Shown: positions 1-9,086, counted from the first letter of the stretch. The stretch: 64,000 nt of DNA from an uncultured Muribaculum sp. (GCA_910587665.1 CAJUMZ010000002.1:62001-126000), one strand, 5' to 3'. Program-made: numbers and translations. The notes: generated from the letters alone by a model not told the origin.

Positions 1-2
1 GG

Positions 3-176
3 GTCTATATCTACGAGGAAAATTCCGACATCATAACCAACCCCAATCGCATCCGGCCCGGCACTGTGGTAAAGATTCCCGATCCGGAAAAATATGACAT
101 CAATGTAAATGATCCCGAAAGCCACCGCCGTGCAGAGAAAAAAATCGGTGAAATTTCCGCCCGATTGGCAAAATAA
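3..176 (+). CDS. C-terminal part of a LysM-domain protein (5' end outside window)
   Basis: The first 58 codons visible are open and in frame from base 3 to a TAA at 174-176. The translated tail begins VYIYEENSDIITNPNRI and continues RPGTVVKIPDPEKY, the typical end of a LysM repeat, followed by a charged tail ending in SARLAK. LysM modules bind peptidoglycan or chitin-like glycans. In Bacteroidales a similar LysM end is found on some HU-like proteins and on envelope proteins, and the part needed to tell these apart lies upstream of the window. The downstream Bat operon has its own promoter, so this is probably the end of a separate unit. Confidence 0.7.
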   Translation, partial: VYIYEENSDIITNPNRIRPGTVVKIPDPEKYDINVNDPESHRRAEKKIGEISARLAK

Positions 177-253
177 TCTTAATCTTTTAAGAAGATAAAG
201 GTTATATAGCTAATTTTAACAATCCCGTTTAACGGTTGAGTTGTTAGAATTTT

Positions 254-261
254 TAAATTTG
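254..261 (+). promoter_or_regulatory. Candidate -7 element of the Bat operon promoter
   Basis: TAAATTTG matches the Bacteroidetes -7 consensus TAnnTTTG and is followed by C, as is common. It lies 76 bases before the moxR start, implying a leader of about 70 nt. The -33 partner is unclear: TTTA at 228-231 is 22 bases upstream and TTG at 236-238 is 15 bases upstream. The rest of 177-337 is AT-rich and contains no gene that I can support. Confidence 0.5.
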
Positions 262-337
262 CACAAAAGAGGGAACAATAATTTTCATTGAATAAAAGAA
301 TAAATATACAATATATTACTCGACAAAAAACAAATTT

Positions 338-1333
338 ATGAGTGAAACGGTAAATATCAGAGAGCTCAACGACCTTGTAGCGGCTAAGAGCGACTTTATC
401 AACCTCATCCAAAGAGGTATGGATCAGACCATTGTTGGTCAGAAACACCTTATCGACTCGCTGCTTATAGCATTGCTCTCCAACGGGCATGTCCTTCTCG
501 AAGGTGTCCCCGGTCTTGCCAAGACTCTTGCCATCAAGACACTTGCACAGATTATTGACGCCAAATACAGCCGTATACAGTTTACTCCCGATCTTCTCCC
601 TGCCGACGTTATCGGTACAATGGTCTATAGCGTCAAGAGTGAACAGTTCCAGGTTAAAAAAGGTCCGATTTTTGCCAACTTCGTGCTTGCCGATGAAATC
701 AACCGTGCGCCGGCAAAGGTACAGAGTGCGCTGCTCGAAGCCATGCAGGAGCGTCAGGTGACAATCGGCGACAACACATTCGGTCTCGACGAGCCATTCC
801 TCGTGATGGCCACCCAGAACCCTATCGAGCAGGAAGGAACCTACCCGCTTCCCGAAGCGCAGGTCGACCGATTCCTGTTGAAAGTGGTGATCGGCTATCC
901 TTCAAAGGAGGAGGAAAAAGTCATCATACGCCAGAACATCACCAACGAGCGCAAGGAAATCAAGCCGCTGCTTAAGCCGGAAGAGATCCTTGAGGCACAG
1001 AAGGTGTGTGAAAAGATCTACATCGACGAAAAGATTGAGCGCTATATCGTGGACATAGTGTTTGCGACTCGTTTCCCCGCCGACTACGGATTAAACGACC
1101 TTACCACCATAATCGCGTTCGGGGCATCTCCCCGTGCATCGATAAGTCTTGCCCGCGCGGCTCGCAGCTATGCTTTCCTTCGCGGTCGCGGCTATGTGGT
1201 GCCTGAGGATGTAAGAGCCGTTGCTCACGACGTGCTGCGTCACCGTATCGGTCTTACCTACGAGGCGGAAGCCAACACAATCACCGCCGACGAAATAATC
1301 TCAACAATACTCGACAAGGTCGAAGTGCCCTAA
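338..1333 (+). CDS. MoxR-family AAA+ ATPase of the Bat operon
   Basis: A 331-residue MoxR AAA+ ATPase. The Walker A motif GVPGLAKT is at residues 56-63, Walker B VLADE around 116-120 with the following INRAP, and the sensor region ATQNPIEQEGTYPLPEAQ near 152. MoxR ATPases act as chaperone-like partners of von Willebrand factor A (VWA) proteins, and here five-plus envelope genes including two VWA proteins follow. Length is normal for the family. It is the first gene of the operon, and the next gene starts 15 bases after its stop. The start ATG follows an AT-rich leader with no Shine-Dalgarno sequence, as is usual in Bacteroidetes. Confidence 0.93.
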   Translation: MSETVNIRELNDLVAAKSDFINLIQRGMDQTIVGQKHLIDSLLIALLSNGHVLLEGVPGLAKTLAIKTLAQIIDAKYSRIQFTPDLLPADVIGTMVYSVKSEQFQVKKGPIFANFVLADEINRAPAKVQSALLEAMQERQVTIGDNTFGLDEPFLVMATQNPIEQEGTYPLPEAQVDRFLLKVVIGYPSKEEEKVIIRQNITNERKEIKPLLKPEEILEAQKVCEKIYIDEKIERYIVDIVFATRFPADYGLNDLTTIIAFGASPRASISLARAARSYAFLRGRGYVVPEDVRAVAHDVLRHRIGLTYEAEANTITADEIISTILDKVEVP

Positions 1334-1348
1334 TAGCGAAAACAGCTT

Positions 1349-2224
1349 ATGGATGCCAATGAGCTTCTGAAAAAAGTAAGAAAGATTGAGATCAAGACAA
1401 AGGGCTTGTCTCAAAACATATTTGCCGGAGAATACCATTCGGCATTCAAGGGGCGCGGCATGACTTTCAGCGAGGTGCGCGAATACCAGTACGGCGATGA
1501 CATCCGCGACATCGACTGGAATGTCACCGCCCGTCACAACCACCCCTATGTAAAAGTCTACGAAGAGGAGCGCGAGCTTACGGTGATGCTGCTGATTGAC
1601 GTGTCGGGAAGCCGCAATTTCGGCGCCGTCGGCGACGACAAGAGGCAGATGATAGCCGAGATAGCCGCCACAATCGCATTTTCGGCAATACAGAACAACG
1701 ACAAGATCGGAGTCATATTCTTCTCCGACAGGATAGAGAAATTTATCCCTCCCAAGAAAGGAAGACGCCATATCCTGTTCATCATACGCGAATTGCTCGA
1801 CTTCACCCCGGAAAGCAAAGGCACCGACATCGGAGGCGCGCTGCGTTATATGACCGACGCGCTCAAGAAGCGGTGTACCACCTTTGTAATATCCGACTTT
1901 ATCGACGCCCACGACTACTACAAGGCTCTCACCATCGCCAACAACAAGCATGACGTGACCGCTATACAGGTCTACGACAAGCGCGACGCACAGCTCCCCG
2001 ACGTGGGACTGATGAGAGTGGTCGACCTGGAGACCGGTGCTGACCGATGGATCAACACCTCGTCGGCAAAGGTCAGGCAGACATTCAACAAATGGTGGTA
2101 TGAACGCCAGCAAGCCATGATTGAGCGGTTCAACCGCAGCAGGGTCGAGCATGCCTCGATCACCACCGATGAAGACTTTGTTAAAGCGCTTATCGCGCTG
2201 TTCAAGAAACGCGAACTGAGATAA
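1349..2224 (+). CDS. DUF58 domain protein (VWA-like)
   Basis: A 291-residue cytoplasmic protein with the DUF58 signature YQYGDDIRDIDWNVTARH at residues 47-63 and a VWA-like metal site DVSGS at 84-88. There is no signal peptide or membrane segment. DUF58 proteins are regular partners of MoxR ATPases, and this gene sits between moxR and the envelope genes with gaps of 15 and 5 bases, so it is cotranscribed and probably a client or adaptor of the MoxR protein. The exact biochemical role is not known for the family. Confidence 0.9.
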   Translation: MDANELLKKVRKIEIKTKGLSQNIFAGEYHSAFKGRGMTFSEVREYQYGDDIRDIDWNVTARHNHPYVKVYEEERELTVMLLIDVSGSRNFGAVGDDKRQMIAEIAATIAFSAIQNNDKIGVIFFSDRIEKFIPPKKGRRHILFIIRELLDFTPESKGTDIGGALRYMTDALKKRCTTFVISDFIDAHDYYKALTIANNKHDVTAIQVYDKRDAQLPDVGLMRVVDLETGADRWINTSSAKVRQTFNKWWYERQQAMIERFNRSRVEHASITTDEDFVKALIALFKKRELR

Positions 2225-2229
2225 CGACT

Positions 2230-3213
2230 ATGACCGGAAACAAAATAATAAGCCTCTTGCTTGTCGCAATGAGCCTCTTTGCGGCAGGCAGTGCTACGGC
2301 ATCCCCCGTCAGCATTACGGCGTCGCTCGACTCCGCCTATATACTGATGGGAAAACAGACAACGCTACGACTGGAAATAGTCCAGGATCGCGGTGTGCAA
2401 GGTGCGTTAGTCACCAACAACGGCGACACCCTCACCCGCGAGGTGGAGGTGATACGCGCGCTTAAGCCCGACACCACCGATCTCGGAAGCAACCGTGAGG
2501 AGATCAAGAAAGAGCTTATCATCCAGTCGTTTGACTCCGGGCTGTACACGATACCACCCTTTATATATGTCGCCGGTAAAGACACATTCGCCTCTAACGC
2601 CCTTGCCCTTAAAGTGATGCCGGTAGCCGTCGACTCAATGGCTACCATACATGACTACGCGGGCGTGGCGCAACCGAACACCCGCATATGGGACTACCTG
2701 CCCGACTTTATTGTCGATTATTGGTGGATATTCCTGATTGTAATCCTGGTTGCCGCCGGAGTATTTGTGTGGTGGCGGTATTTCCGAGGGAAGAAAGCCA
2801 TGCCGCTTGTCCCGAAGAAAAAGCCTGTTCCGCCCTACGAATATGCTATGCAGGAGCTTAACCGTCTTAAAGCTGAAAAGCTTTGTGAAAGCGGACAGGA
2901 AAAAGAATATTACACCCGTCTTACGGAGATCCTGCGTGTTTACCTTGACAAGCGGTTTGGCATCAACGCCATGGAAATGACGTCGACCCAGATCATGCAG
3001 CAGATACGCTCCAACGAAGATACACGCACTTCGGCACCTGTGATGAAACAGATTCTTGAAATGGCTGACTTCGTGAAGTTTGCCAAGGTGCGCCCGCTGC
3101 CCGACGACAATCAGAAGGCATTTAACAACGCCGTGACATTTGTCGAAGACACCAAGCCGGTCGAGCAGCCTGCCGCCGAAAACGAACAAACCCAACCTAA
3201 AGTGACTCAATAA
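2230..3213 (+). CDS. Bat operon membrane protein with BatD-like C-terminal domain
   Basis: A 327-residue protein with an N-terminal signal peptide (about residues 1-25), a periplasmic beta-rich region and one membrane segment near 158-182 (WWIFLIVILVAAGVFVWWRYF region). A cytoplasmic tail follows. That tail, EYYTRLTEILRVYLDKRFGI and onward, resembles the C-terminal tail of BatD in this operon (FYDEMLRAIWGYLSDKLGI), with the same spacing of hydrophobic and aromatic residues. It is therefore probably a small BatD relative, in the position often occupied by a hypothetical or DUF4381-like gene. The stop codon overlaps the start of batA by one base (TAATG), so translation is probably coupled. Confidence 0.75.
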   Translation: MTGNKIISLLLVAMSLFAAGSATASPVSITASLDSAYILMGKQTTLRLEIVQDRGVQGALVTNNGDTLTREVEVIRALKPDTTDLGSNREEIKKELIIQSFDSGLYTIPPFIYVAGKDTFASNALALKVMPVAVDSMATIHDYAGVAQPNTRIWDYLPDFIVDYWWIFLIVILVAAGVFVWWRYFRGKKAMPLVPKKKPVPPYEYAMQELNRLKAEKLCESGQEKEYYTRLTEILRVYLDKRFGINAMEMTSTQIMQQIRSNEDTRTSAPVMKQILEMADFVKFAKVRPLPDDNQKAFNNAVTFVEDTKPVEQPAAENEQTQPKVTQ

Positions 3214-4199
3214 TGCAACTCGCCCATCCAGAATATTTATGGCTTTTCCTTCTGTTTATACCGCTTATCGCATGGTATATATGGAAGCACCGAAACGCAT
3301 TCCCCGCGCTGGAGATTTCGACCGTGCAGCCATACGCCAAGTTGCCGAGATCGTTCAAGGAATACCTTATGCACGGGCTCTTTCTTCTGCGGCTCGCGGC
3401 AATCGCATGTGTAATAATCGTGCTCGCCAGGCCTCAGACACGTGACAGCTGGCGCACATCCTCAACCGAGGGTACCGACATCATTATCGCGCTCGACATA
3501 TCCACCTCGATGCTCGCCCGCGACTTCAAGCCCGACCGTTTTGAGGCTGCAAAGGATGTGGCGTCACGCTTTGTAGCAGGAAGAACCACCGACAATATCG
3601 GAGTCGTGATATTTGCAGGAGAAAGCTTCACGGCCGTGCCTATGACTACCGATCGAGGCATGCTCGCCAACTATATCCACGATATAAAGATGGGAATGCT
3701 TGAAGACGGTACGGCCATCGGCGACGGACTTGCCACCTCAATCAACCGTATAAAAGACGGCAAGGCAAAGTCAAAGAGCATCATACTTATCACCGACGGT
3801 ACCAACAACACCGGTAATGTGGCTCCGCTCACGGCAGCCGAGATCGCCAGGAAATACGGCATAAAGGTCTACACCATCGGCGTCGGTAAAAACGGTACAG
3901 CCCCCATGCCGCAGCAAAACTATTACGGCGGCATTGATTACGTCAACATGCCCGTGGTGATCGACGAGGCGACCCTACAGTCAATCGCCAACACCACCGG
4001 AGGAAAATATTTCAGGGCTACAGGCAATACGGTCCTGAAAGATGTGTTTGAGGAAATCGACCGTCTCGAAAAGACCCAGATGGATGTGCGCCATTTCTCC
4101 CACACCGAGGACAACTACATGATGTGGGCTTGGCTCGCGCTCGGACTCTTCCTGTTAGAAATAATATTGCGCCACACTGTGCTGCGCACAATACCATAG
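3213..4199 (+). CDS. batA: BatA, VWA-domain membrane protein
   Basis: A 328-residue protein with N-terminal membrane segments (about residues 9-25 and 55-72), a VWA domain with an intact metal-ion-dependent adhesion site (DISTS at 95-99, with a later ITDGT motif), and a C-terminal membrane helix. The order is that of BatA, a component of the Bacteroides aerotolerance system first described in B. fragilis. It starts inside the stop region of the preceding gene and batB follows after 13 bases. BatA and BatB are paralogues that differ mainly in length and in the segment after the VWA core. Assignment as BatA rests on gene order. Confidence 0.9.
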   Translation: MQLAHPEYLWLFLLFIPLIAWYIWKHRNAFPALEISTVQPYAKLPRSFKEYLMHGLFLLRLAAIACVIIVLARPQTRDSWRTSSTEGTDIIIALDISTSMLARDFKPDRFEAAKDVASRFVAGRTTDNIGVVIFAGESFTAVPMTTDRGMLANYIHDIKMGMLEDGTAIGDGLATSINRIKDGKAKSKSIILITDGTNNTGNVAPLTAAEIARKYGIKVYTIGVGKNGTAPMPQQNYYGGIDYVNMPVVIDEATLQSIANTTGGKYFRATGNTVLKDVFEEIDRLEKTQMDVRHFSHTEDNYMMWAWLALGLFLLEIILRHTVLRTIP

Positions 4200-4212
4200 T
4201 TTTATAAAGCCT

Positions 4213-5244
4213 ATGTTCAGTTTCGCTAATCCATATCTGCTATACCTGCTGCTATTGCTGCCCGTAATCGCGCTGCTCTTTTTCTGGGCGCGATACTCAA
4301 GGCGGAAAAAGCTCTCTCGTTACGGAAAACAGGCAACCCTGCTTCCGCTTATGCCCGATGCCTCCCGCTACAAGCCGGGCATTAAGATCGTGCTGCAGCT
4401 GATAGCCGTTGCCGCCCTCGTAATAGTGCTTGCCCGACCCCGAGCGGGAGCCAAGGAAGAGGTAAGCGAGGTACAGGGTATCGAAGTGATGATATGTCTT
4501 GATGTGTCCAACTCCATGCTTGCTTCATCGACCGACGATCCCAAAGGCGTTTCACGCCTCCAGCGCGCCAAGCTTGTGCTCGAAAAACTGATTGACAGGC
4601 TTGACAATGACAAGGTGGGATTGATCGTGTTTGCAGGCGATGCCTACACGCAGCTCCCCATCACGAGCGACTTCGTTTCGGCAAAGATGTTTCTCGGAAG
4701 CATATCCACCGAGATGGTGCCCACCCAGGGTACTTCTATCGGCGCGGCGATAGAGATGGCGATCAACTCCTTCACCCCCGACGAGGATATGCAGAAAGCC
4801 ATTATAGTGATTACCGACGGCGAGAGCTTCGACGATGATCCTATCGCGGCTACAAAAGCGGCGGTCAAGCAGGGCATCCAGGTTGATGTCATAGGGCTTG
4901 GCTCTACCAAGGGTGCCCTTATCCCCATCGGCAGCAACGGACAGTTCATGAAAGATGATGCCGGCAACCCCGTCACCACCCGCCTTGACGAGGAGATGGC
5001 TCAGAAGATAGCGACCGAAGGCGAAGGCATATATGTGCAAGGCGCGTCATCCACCGTGGTAAAGGATGTTGCCGAGCAGCTCGACACCCTCGCCAAGAGC
5101 AATCTTGAAAAGGTCGTTTACTCGGCGAGCGCAGAGCAATTTCCTGTTTTCGGATGGATTGCCCTCGTGTTCCTGATTCTTGACATCTTCATGCTCGACC
5201 GCAAGGTAGGATGGCTCAAAAAGATCAACTTCTTCAGTAAGTAA
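4213..5244 (+). CDS. batB: BatB, VWA-domain membrane protein
   Basis: A 343-residue VWA protein with two N-terminal membrane segments (residues 8-26 and 56-75), the metal site DVSNS starting at residue 97, a later TDGESFDDD motif, and a C-terminal helix near 312-330. Its architecture parallels BatA and it lies directly downstream of it, so it is BatB by synteny. These proteins are thought to form a membrane complex that supports survival of oxygen or other envelope stress. The molecular activity has not been fixed. The next gene, batC, begins 13 bases on. Confidence 0.9.
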   Translation: MFSFANPYLLYLLLLLPVIALLFFWARYSRRKKLSRYGKQATLLPLMPDASRYKPGIKIVLQLIAVAALVIVLARPRAGAKEEVSEVQGIEVMICLDVSNSMLASSTDDPKGVSRLQRAKLVLEKLIDRLDNDKVGLIVFAGDAYTQLPITSDFVSAKMFLGSISTEMVPTQGTSIGAAIEMAINSFTPDEDMQKAIIVITDGESFDDDPIAATKAAVKQGIQVDVIGLGSTKGALIPIGSNGQFMKDDAGNPVTTRLDEEMAQKIATEGEGIYVQGASSTVVKDVAEQLDTLAKSNLEKVVYSASAEQFPVFGWIALVFLILDIFMLDRKVGWLKKINFFSK

Positions 5245-5257
5245 AACCCGATTTGTC

Positions 5258-6055
5258 ATGAAACGTATCTTACTCATCATATTACTGGCAATAGCCCTTG
5301 CCCCTGTATCGGCCTGGGCAAAGGATGCCGACAACTCTACCCGCAAAGAGCGCAACCACATCAGGGAGGGCAACAAGTATTATGAAGAAAAACGCTTTGC
5401 CGACGCCGAAGTGGCTTACCGCAAGGCTCTTGAAGAAAATGCGGCAAGCGAGATTGCGATGTACAATCTCGCCACTTCTCTCATACGCCAGTCGGGAAGC
5501 GCCAACCCGAATGAAGGCAACAACCCTATGGCGGAGGCTCAGAGCCTGTTGCAGAATGTGGCGCAGTCGGCCCGTGACATCTCTGTCGCCGAAAATGCGT
5601 TTTACAATCTCGGCAACATGGCGTTCAATCAGCAGCAATACGACCAGGCGATCAACATGTACAAGGGTGCCTTGCGTAAAAATCCCGATAATGACAAGGC
5701 ACGCGAAAACCTCCGTCTCGCGCAGCTGAAACGTCAACAACAGCAGAATCAGGATCAGAACAAGGATCAGAATAAAGACCGGGACAAGCAGGATCAAAAC
5801 AAAGACCAGCAGCAACAACAGCAGAACCAGGATCAAAACAAGGATCAGGACAAGCAGGACCAGAACCAAAATCAGCAGAAGCAAGACCAGCAACAGCAGC
5901 CGCCACAGCAGCAACAAGGCGGCATAAGCGATGCCAATGCCAACAAGATACTCAAGGCGATGGAAAATGAAGAAAACGCCACCCGCCGTAAAGTACAGGA
6001 TATGAAAAAGAAAGAGGCGGGAGCTTCTTCACGCCCCAGAGGCAAGCAATGGTAA
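5258..6055 (+). CDS. batC: BatC, TPR protein with low-complexity Q/N/D/K tail
   Basis: A 265-residue exported protein: signal peptide at residues 1-22, two or three tetratricopeptide repeats across about 30-160 (YYEEKRFADAEVAYRKALEE; AFYNLGNMAFNQQQYDQAIN), then a highly repetitive hydrophilic stretch of Gln, Asn, Asp and Lys from about 163 to 225, and a charged end. Position between batB and batD identifies it as BatC. The low-complexity region is coded by short degenerate repeats (CAGGATCAGAACAAG-like units at 5745-5900) and is expected to vary in length between strains. TPRs suggest a scaffolding role on the periplasmic side. Confidence 0.88.
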   Translation: MKRILLIILLAIALAPVSAWAKDADNSTRKERNHIREGNKYYEEKRFADAEVAYRKALEENAASEIAMYNLATSLIRQSGSANPNEGNNPMAEAQSLLQNVAQSARDISVAENAFYNLGNMAFNQQQYDQAINMYKGALRKNPDNDKARENLRLAQLKRQQQQNQDQNKDQNKDRDKQDQNKDQQQQQQNQDQNKDQDKQDQNQNQQKQDQQQQPPQQQQGGISDANANKILKAMENEENATRRKVQDMKKKEAGASSRPRGKQW

Positions 6056-6064
6056 CTATATCCG

Positions 6065-7879
6065 ATGATTATGACAAGAAAAGTATATATATTGATTGCC
6101 GTTATGCTTGGCGTCGCTCTCGGTGCCTTTGCAGAGACATCGTTCACGACCATTCCGCCGCGGACTGTCATTGCCGGCAACAAATTCAACATTACATTCA
6201 GGCTTAAAGACGGTCAGGGCTCAGGGCTGAAAGCACCGGAAGTAAAGGGTTGCACCATGCTCTTCGGTCCCTCGACCTCGACAATGCAGAATTACCAGTG
6301 GGTCAACGGTAAGTCAACTTCATCCACTACGGTTGACTACTCCTTCACCTACCGCGCCGACACTCCCGGCACTTATGTGATCGGGGAGGCGCGCATCACC
6401 TCCGGCGGCAAGACCTATACCACAAAGCCGGTCAGCTTTACGGTGCTTCCCCCCGACAAGGCGGCGCAGTCCGGTCAAGGGGCTCGGGTCGATGACATAA
6501 GCAGCCAGTCGCCCGACCGCACCGTGTCGGCCAACGATGTGTTTGTGCGCATCATCCTCAACAAGTCTCACGCCTATGAGCAGGAAGCTATTCTCTGTAC
6601 CATAAAACTGTACACAAAATACAGTATCAGCTCGTTTATGCCCACAACCCAGCCGGCATTTGACGGATTCCTCATCGAAGAGCTGAATCTTCAGCCGCAG
6701 CTCAACGAAGTAGAGCACTACAACGGACAGAACTATATGACCGCAGTACTGAAACAGTGCATCATCTTCCCGCAGAAATCGGGAAAACTCACCATAAACT
6801 CAGGCAAGTATGATGTCACCGTCGTGCAACACGAGCGTTTCACAGGCTTCTGGGGCGGCACGCGACCCGTAGAGAAGGAGATTAAGGTTAGCTCCAACTC
6901 GGCGTCGATCAACATCACTCCCCTTCCCCAGCCGCAACCCGAAGGATTCACGGGGGCTGTCGGCACATTCTCAATCGACAGCAAACTGAACACCAACACC
7001 TTCAAGACCAACGAGGCGGCATCCCTGACCTACACTATAAAGGGTACAGGCAATATCAAGTCAATAAAAGAGCCGGAAATAGATTTCCCGAGCGAATTTG
7101 AGCAATACACGCCTCAGACAAGCGTTGACGCGCAGGTCACAGGCTCGACAGTTACCGGTACAATGACAGTGGAATATACGTTTGTGCCGCAGAGCGTGGG
7201 TACATTCTCCATCGGAGCCGATAAATTCGTCTACTTCAATCCCGACACAAAGCAATATGTCACCCTCTCCACTCCCTCTTATAATATAAAGGTGGCACAA
7301 GGCTCGTCGGCATCGGTGTCAAGCGGCGTCAACAAGCAGTCGATCGCAAGCAAAAACACCGATATCCTCCATATAAAGATGGGCGACCTCGGCGTAAGCA
7401 GGACCCATGGCTACTATTTCAATTCATGGTGGTACATGCCTCTGTACATTCTACTCGCGCTTATACTCGTCGCAGTGATATTCATCTACAGCAAGCAAGT
7501 CAAGCTCAACGCCGACATACAGGGACGCCGCCTCGCCCACGCGGGCAAAGTGGCAAAGAAGCGTCTGAAAGCGGCAAAGGGATTCATGAATGCTCATGAC
7601 AATGACAAGTTCTACGACGAGATGCTGCGCGCAATTTGGGGATACCTCAGCGACAAGCTCGGCATACCCGCTTCGCAGCTTACCCGCGACAATATTGCCC
7701 AGCAGCTTGACGCATATGGCGCAAGCGAGCAGCTTACCGCATCTATCATCGACATAATCGACGAGTGTGAGATGGCGCGCTACTCCCCCGCCAAGAGCGA
7801 CGAGCAGATAGAGAAGCTATTCCAAGACGCATCAAAGGCAATGAACGACATGGAAAGTCTAAAACGCGTAAAACGCTAA
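6065..7879 (+). CDS. batD: BatD, large envelope protein
   Basis: A 604-residue protein with signal peptide (about residues 1-22; a second possible start is the ATG at 6071), two or more Ig-like BatD beta domains in the periplasm (for example TTIPPRTVIAGNKFNITFRL and GTGNIKSIKEPEIDFP), one membrane helix near 457-478, and a cytoplasmic helical tail. The core 'oxygen tolerance' family match is clear from these repeated motifs and from gene order. It follows batC by 9 bases and precedes batE by 19 bases. The tail resembles that of the gene at 2230-3213. Confidence 0.9.
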   Translation: MIMTRKVYILIAVMLGVALGAFAETSFTTIPPRTVIAGNKFNITFRLKDGQGSGLKAPEVKGCTMLFGPSTSTMQNYQWVNGKSTSSTTVDYSFTYRADTPGTYVIGEARITSGGKTYTTKPVSFTVLPPDKAAQSGQGARVDDISSQSPDRTVSANDVFVRIILNKSHAYEQEAILCTIKLYTKYSISSFMPTTQPAFDGFLIEELNLQPQLNEVEHYNGQNYMTAVLKQCIIFPQKSGKLTINSGKYDVTVVQHERFTGFWGGTRPVEKEIKVSSNSASINITPLPQPQPEGFTGAVGTFSIDSKLNTNTFKTNEAASLTYTIKGTGNIKSIKEPEIDFPSEFEQYTPQTSVDAQVTGSTVTGTMTVEYTFVPQSVGTFSIGADKFVYFNPDTKQYVTLSTPSYNIKVAQGSSASVSSGVNKQSIASKNTDILHIKMGDLGVSRTHGYYFNSWWYMPLYILLALILVAVIFIYSKQVKLNADIQGRRLAHAGKVAKKRLKAAKGFMNAHDNDKFYDEMLRAIWGYLSDKLGIPASQLTRDNIAQQLDAYGASEQLTASIIDIIDECEMARYSPAKSDEQIEKLFQDASKAMNDMESLKRVKR

Positions 7880-7898
7880 CAATCATTATTCAGGAATC

Positions 7899-8681
7899 AT
7901 GAAATTACGTATAGTTACATATATAATCCTTGCCCTGGCGGTAGCATTTCCATCGGCAGGGGCGACACTGACCCAGCAGGCCGACTCGGCATACATGCAC
8001 GACGACTTTGCCGAGGCTACGCGCCTGTATCTGCAGATAGCCGAGACCGAAGGCACTTCTTCCGACCTGTATTATAATCTCGGCAACTGTTATTACCGCC
8101 AGAAGCAGCCCGGGAAGGCAATCCTGTACTATGAGCGCGCGTTAAGGCTCGACCCCTCAAACGAGGATGCGCGCGCCAACCTTGAATTTGTAAACTCAAA
8201 GATCACCGACGAACCGGGCGACCGCGGCATGTTTATCTCCAACACTGTCAACGGTTTTGCTCAGAAAGTGCCGGCCAACACTTGGGCGGTCATTGCAATC
8301 GCCTCGTTTGTGCTATTTCTCGGAGCCATCGCCCTGTACGTGTTCATGTCTAATGTTCGACTCCGCAAGACCGGATTTTTCGGGGCAATAATACTCCTTG
8401 TAATCTGTGTCCTCGCCAACATTTTTGCTTCCGTTGCCACCCGCTATTCAACGTCAGGCAACATAGCGGTGGTCATCGAGCCGTCGACACTGCTCAGCAC
8501 TTCGCCCCGCGCCCCGAAGGACCGTAGCGAGGAAGCAGTGTTGCTTCACGAGGGCACCACCGTGGAAATACTCGACTCGGTATCGGTCAAAACCGACTCC
8601 GCTGCGGTCAAATGGTATGATGTAAAAGTCGATAACAGTACACGCGCTTGGATACGCGGCACTGACATTGAGCGCATTTAG
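7899..8681 (+). CDS. batE: BatE, TPR and SH3-like protein
   Basis: A 260-residue membrane protein: signal peptide, TPR repeats at about residues 25-105 (SSDLYYNLGNCYYRQKQPGK region), two hydrophobic helices near 125-150 and 155-180, then an SH3-like C-terminal domain (VLLHEGTTVEILDS through KWYDVKVDNSTRAWI). This is the normal BatE architecture. It is the last recognised bat gene. The 124 bases that follow contain an 18-bp palindrome and no strong terminator, so read-through into the next two genes is possible. Confidence 0.88.
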   Translation: MKLRIVTYIILALAVAFPSAGATLTQQADSAYMHDDFAEATRLYLQIAETEGTSSDLYYNLGNCYYRQKQPGKAILYYERALRLDPSNEDARANLEFVNSKITDEPGDRGMFISNTVNGFAQKVPANTWAVIAIASFVLFLGAIALYVFMSNVRLRKTGFFGAIILLVICVLANIFASVATRYSTSGNIAVVIEPSTLLSTSPRAPKDRSEEAVLLHEGTTVEILDSVSVKTDSAAVKWYDVKVDNSTRAWIRGTDIERI

Positions 8682-8727
8682 AAAAACATGTTTTAAAACA
8701 CATACGATTTCTATCTGCAAAATTTGG

Positions 8728-8745
8728 AATTTTGCCGGCAAAATT
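8728..8745. promoter_or_regulatory. Perfect 18-bp palindrome, possible operator
   Basis: AATTTTGCCGGCAAAATT is a perfect dyad lying 60 bases before the start of the small DNA-binding-like gene at 8806. No T-tract follows, so it is unlikely to be a terminator. No good TAnnTTTG element is visible between it and the gene. It could be a binding site for the encoded protein or for another dimeric regulator; this is inference from symmetry and position. Confidence 0.4.
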
Positions 8746-8805
8746 ATAATTTTAACGACAACAATTTCTAATTCGATTTATTTACTAATTAAAATTTATA
8801 GTATC

Positions 8806-9072
8806 ATGACTAAAACGATTTCATTTAACGATCTCCGCCGCATCAAAGACAGTTTGCCCGACGGGTCAATGCATAAGATAGCCGATCAGCTCAACTGCAC
8901 CGTACAGACAGTCCGCAACTATTTTGGTGGAAGCAACTATCAATTTGGACAAAACTGCGGCGTACATATTGAGCCGGGACCCGACGGGGGAATTGTTGTC
9001 CTTGACGATACTACAATATACGACATGGCTATCGCCATCCTCGAAGAGCAGGCTGCCGCTAAGGAAGCATAA
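8806..9072 (+). CDS. Small helix-turn-helix-like protein, 88 residues
   Basis: An 88-residue protein starting at the ATG after AATTTATAGTATC. Residues 5-40 (DLRRIKDSLPDGSMHKIADQ followed by LNCTVQTVRNYFGG) have the helical pattern of a helix-turn-helix: a first helix, the AxxLxxxxxTVRNY recognition helix, and then a basic-free tail. The C-terminal half (GVHIEPGPDGGIVVLDDTTI) is beta-like and acidic. I recognise it as a type of small conserved Bacteroidales protein without an assigned function. An in-frame upstream extension to 8668 runs through the end of batE and was rejected. The usp gene follows 14 bases later, so the two are probably cotranscribed. Confidence 0.75.
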   Translation: MTKTISFNDLRRIKDSLPDGSMHKIADQLNCTVQTVRNYFGGSNYQFGQNCGVHIEPGPDGGIVVLDDTTIYDMAIAILEEQAAAKEA

Positions 9073-9086
9073 CTTCAATACGTCTT

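Noticed and set aside
1301..2152. Long antisense ORFs (also 12925-13851, 4552-5040, 49302-50258, 52244-53008 and others)
   Set aside because: They lie opposite strongly supported genes and have no recognisable domains; they follow from codon bias.
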